A stretch of 5,059 nt of DNA from DASXMX01 sp036794395. GTDB lineage: Bacteria > Planctomycetota > Phycisphaerae > Tepidisphaerales > Tepidisphaeraceae. Under the pieces are notes generated by a model, which was given only the letters and a program-made list of their open reading frames with translations, made no database searches and was not told where the DNA came from. Both the position numbers and the translations under genes were made by a program. Of the stretch, positions 5,017 through 5,059 are shown piece after piece. Each line of letters starts with the position of its first letter. The first letter of the stretch is position 1. The stretch covers positions 1-5,059 of the forward strand of contig DAIRGS010000423.1 in assembly GCA_036794395.1 (NCBI GenBank), read 5' to 3'.

Positions 5017-5059
5017 GGGAGATGGGGATGAAAATGAAAGCCCGTTGCCCCGACAATAG

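Larger units (their letters stand above)
4940..5059. other. Leader region upstream of the portal gene
   Basis: The 120 bp to the right edge hold no recognisable gene end. They contain the GAGACGGG tandem array (4967-4990) and a CTCCCTCTCCCTCCGGGAG segment (5003-5021), which is both low-complexity and partly palindromic. If the terminase gene lies upstream, its 3' end is outside the window or hidden in this repeat-like sequence. No clear promoter is seen. Confidence 0.5.

Overview
The window reads as part of a siphovirus-type (HK97-like) head module, a prophage or prophage-derived gene block integrated in a bacterial chromosome. All supported genes lie on the minus strand, so the module is read from the right edge to the left. 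The order is portal protein (3341-4939), prohead protease (2305-3093), head-tail connector of the gp6/gp15 type (1307-2218), head-closure or stopper protein of the head-tail joining type (809-1165), and the start of a beta-rich Ser/Thr/Gly-rich structural or fibre-like protein that runs off the left edge (1-468). The window holds no integrase, terminase, tail tube, tape measure, tRNA or rRNA. The large terminase subunit would be expected just off the right edge.

How the genes would work together: the portal forms the dodecameric ring at one capsid vertex. The protease matures the prohead. The connector and stopper stack under the portal to close the head after DNA packaging and to receive the tail. 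The most obvious omission is the major capsid protein, which in this module type normally sits between protease and connector. Here only 86 bp separate those two genes.

The second striking property is the spacing. Phage head genes usually abut or overlap, but here the gene-to-gene and edge gaps are 340, 141, 86, 247 and 120 bp. Most are filled by repeats: heptamer arrays with the skeleton AA-N3-CG, CCCACTG-type heptamers, a polypurine G-run tract, an 8-bp GAGACGGG array, a 32-bp perfect inverted repeat nested in a larger palindrome, and a ~148-bp palindromic element with compensatory changes in its arms. Such repeats belong to the host chromosome rather than to a streamlined phage. I infer long residence in the host (a decaying or domesticated prophage, or a gene-transfer-agent-like relic), although all four complete reading frames are intact.

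Host: the sequence is moderately GC-rich, most starts lack a Shine-Dalgarno sequence, and the gaps are rich in heptameric and REP-like repeats. From memory this best fits a planctomycete-like bacterium. This is an inference with modest confidence, because no taxonomic marker gene is present.
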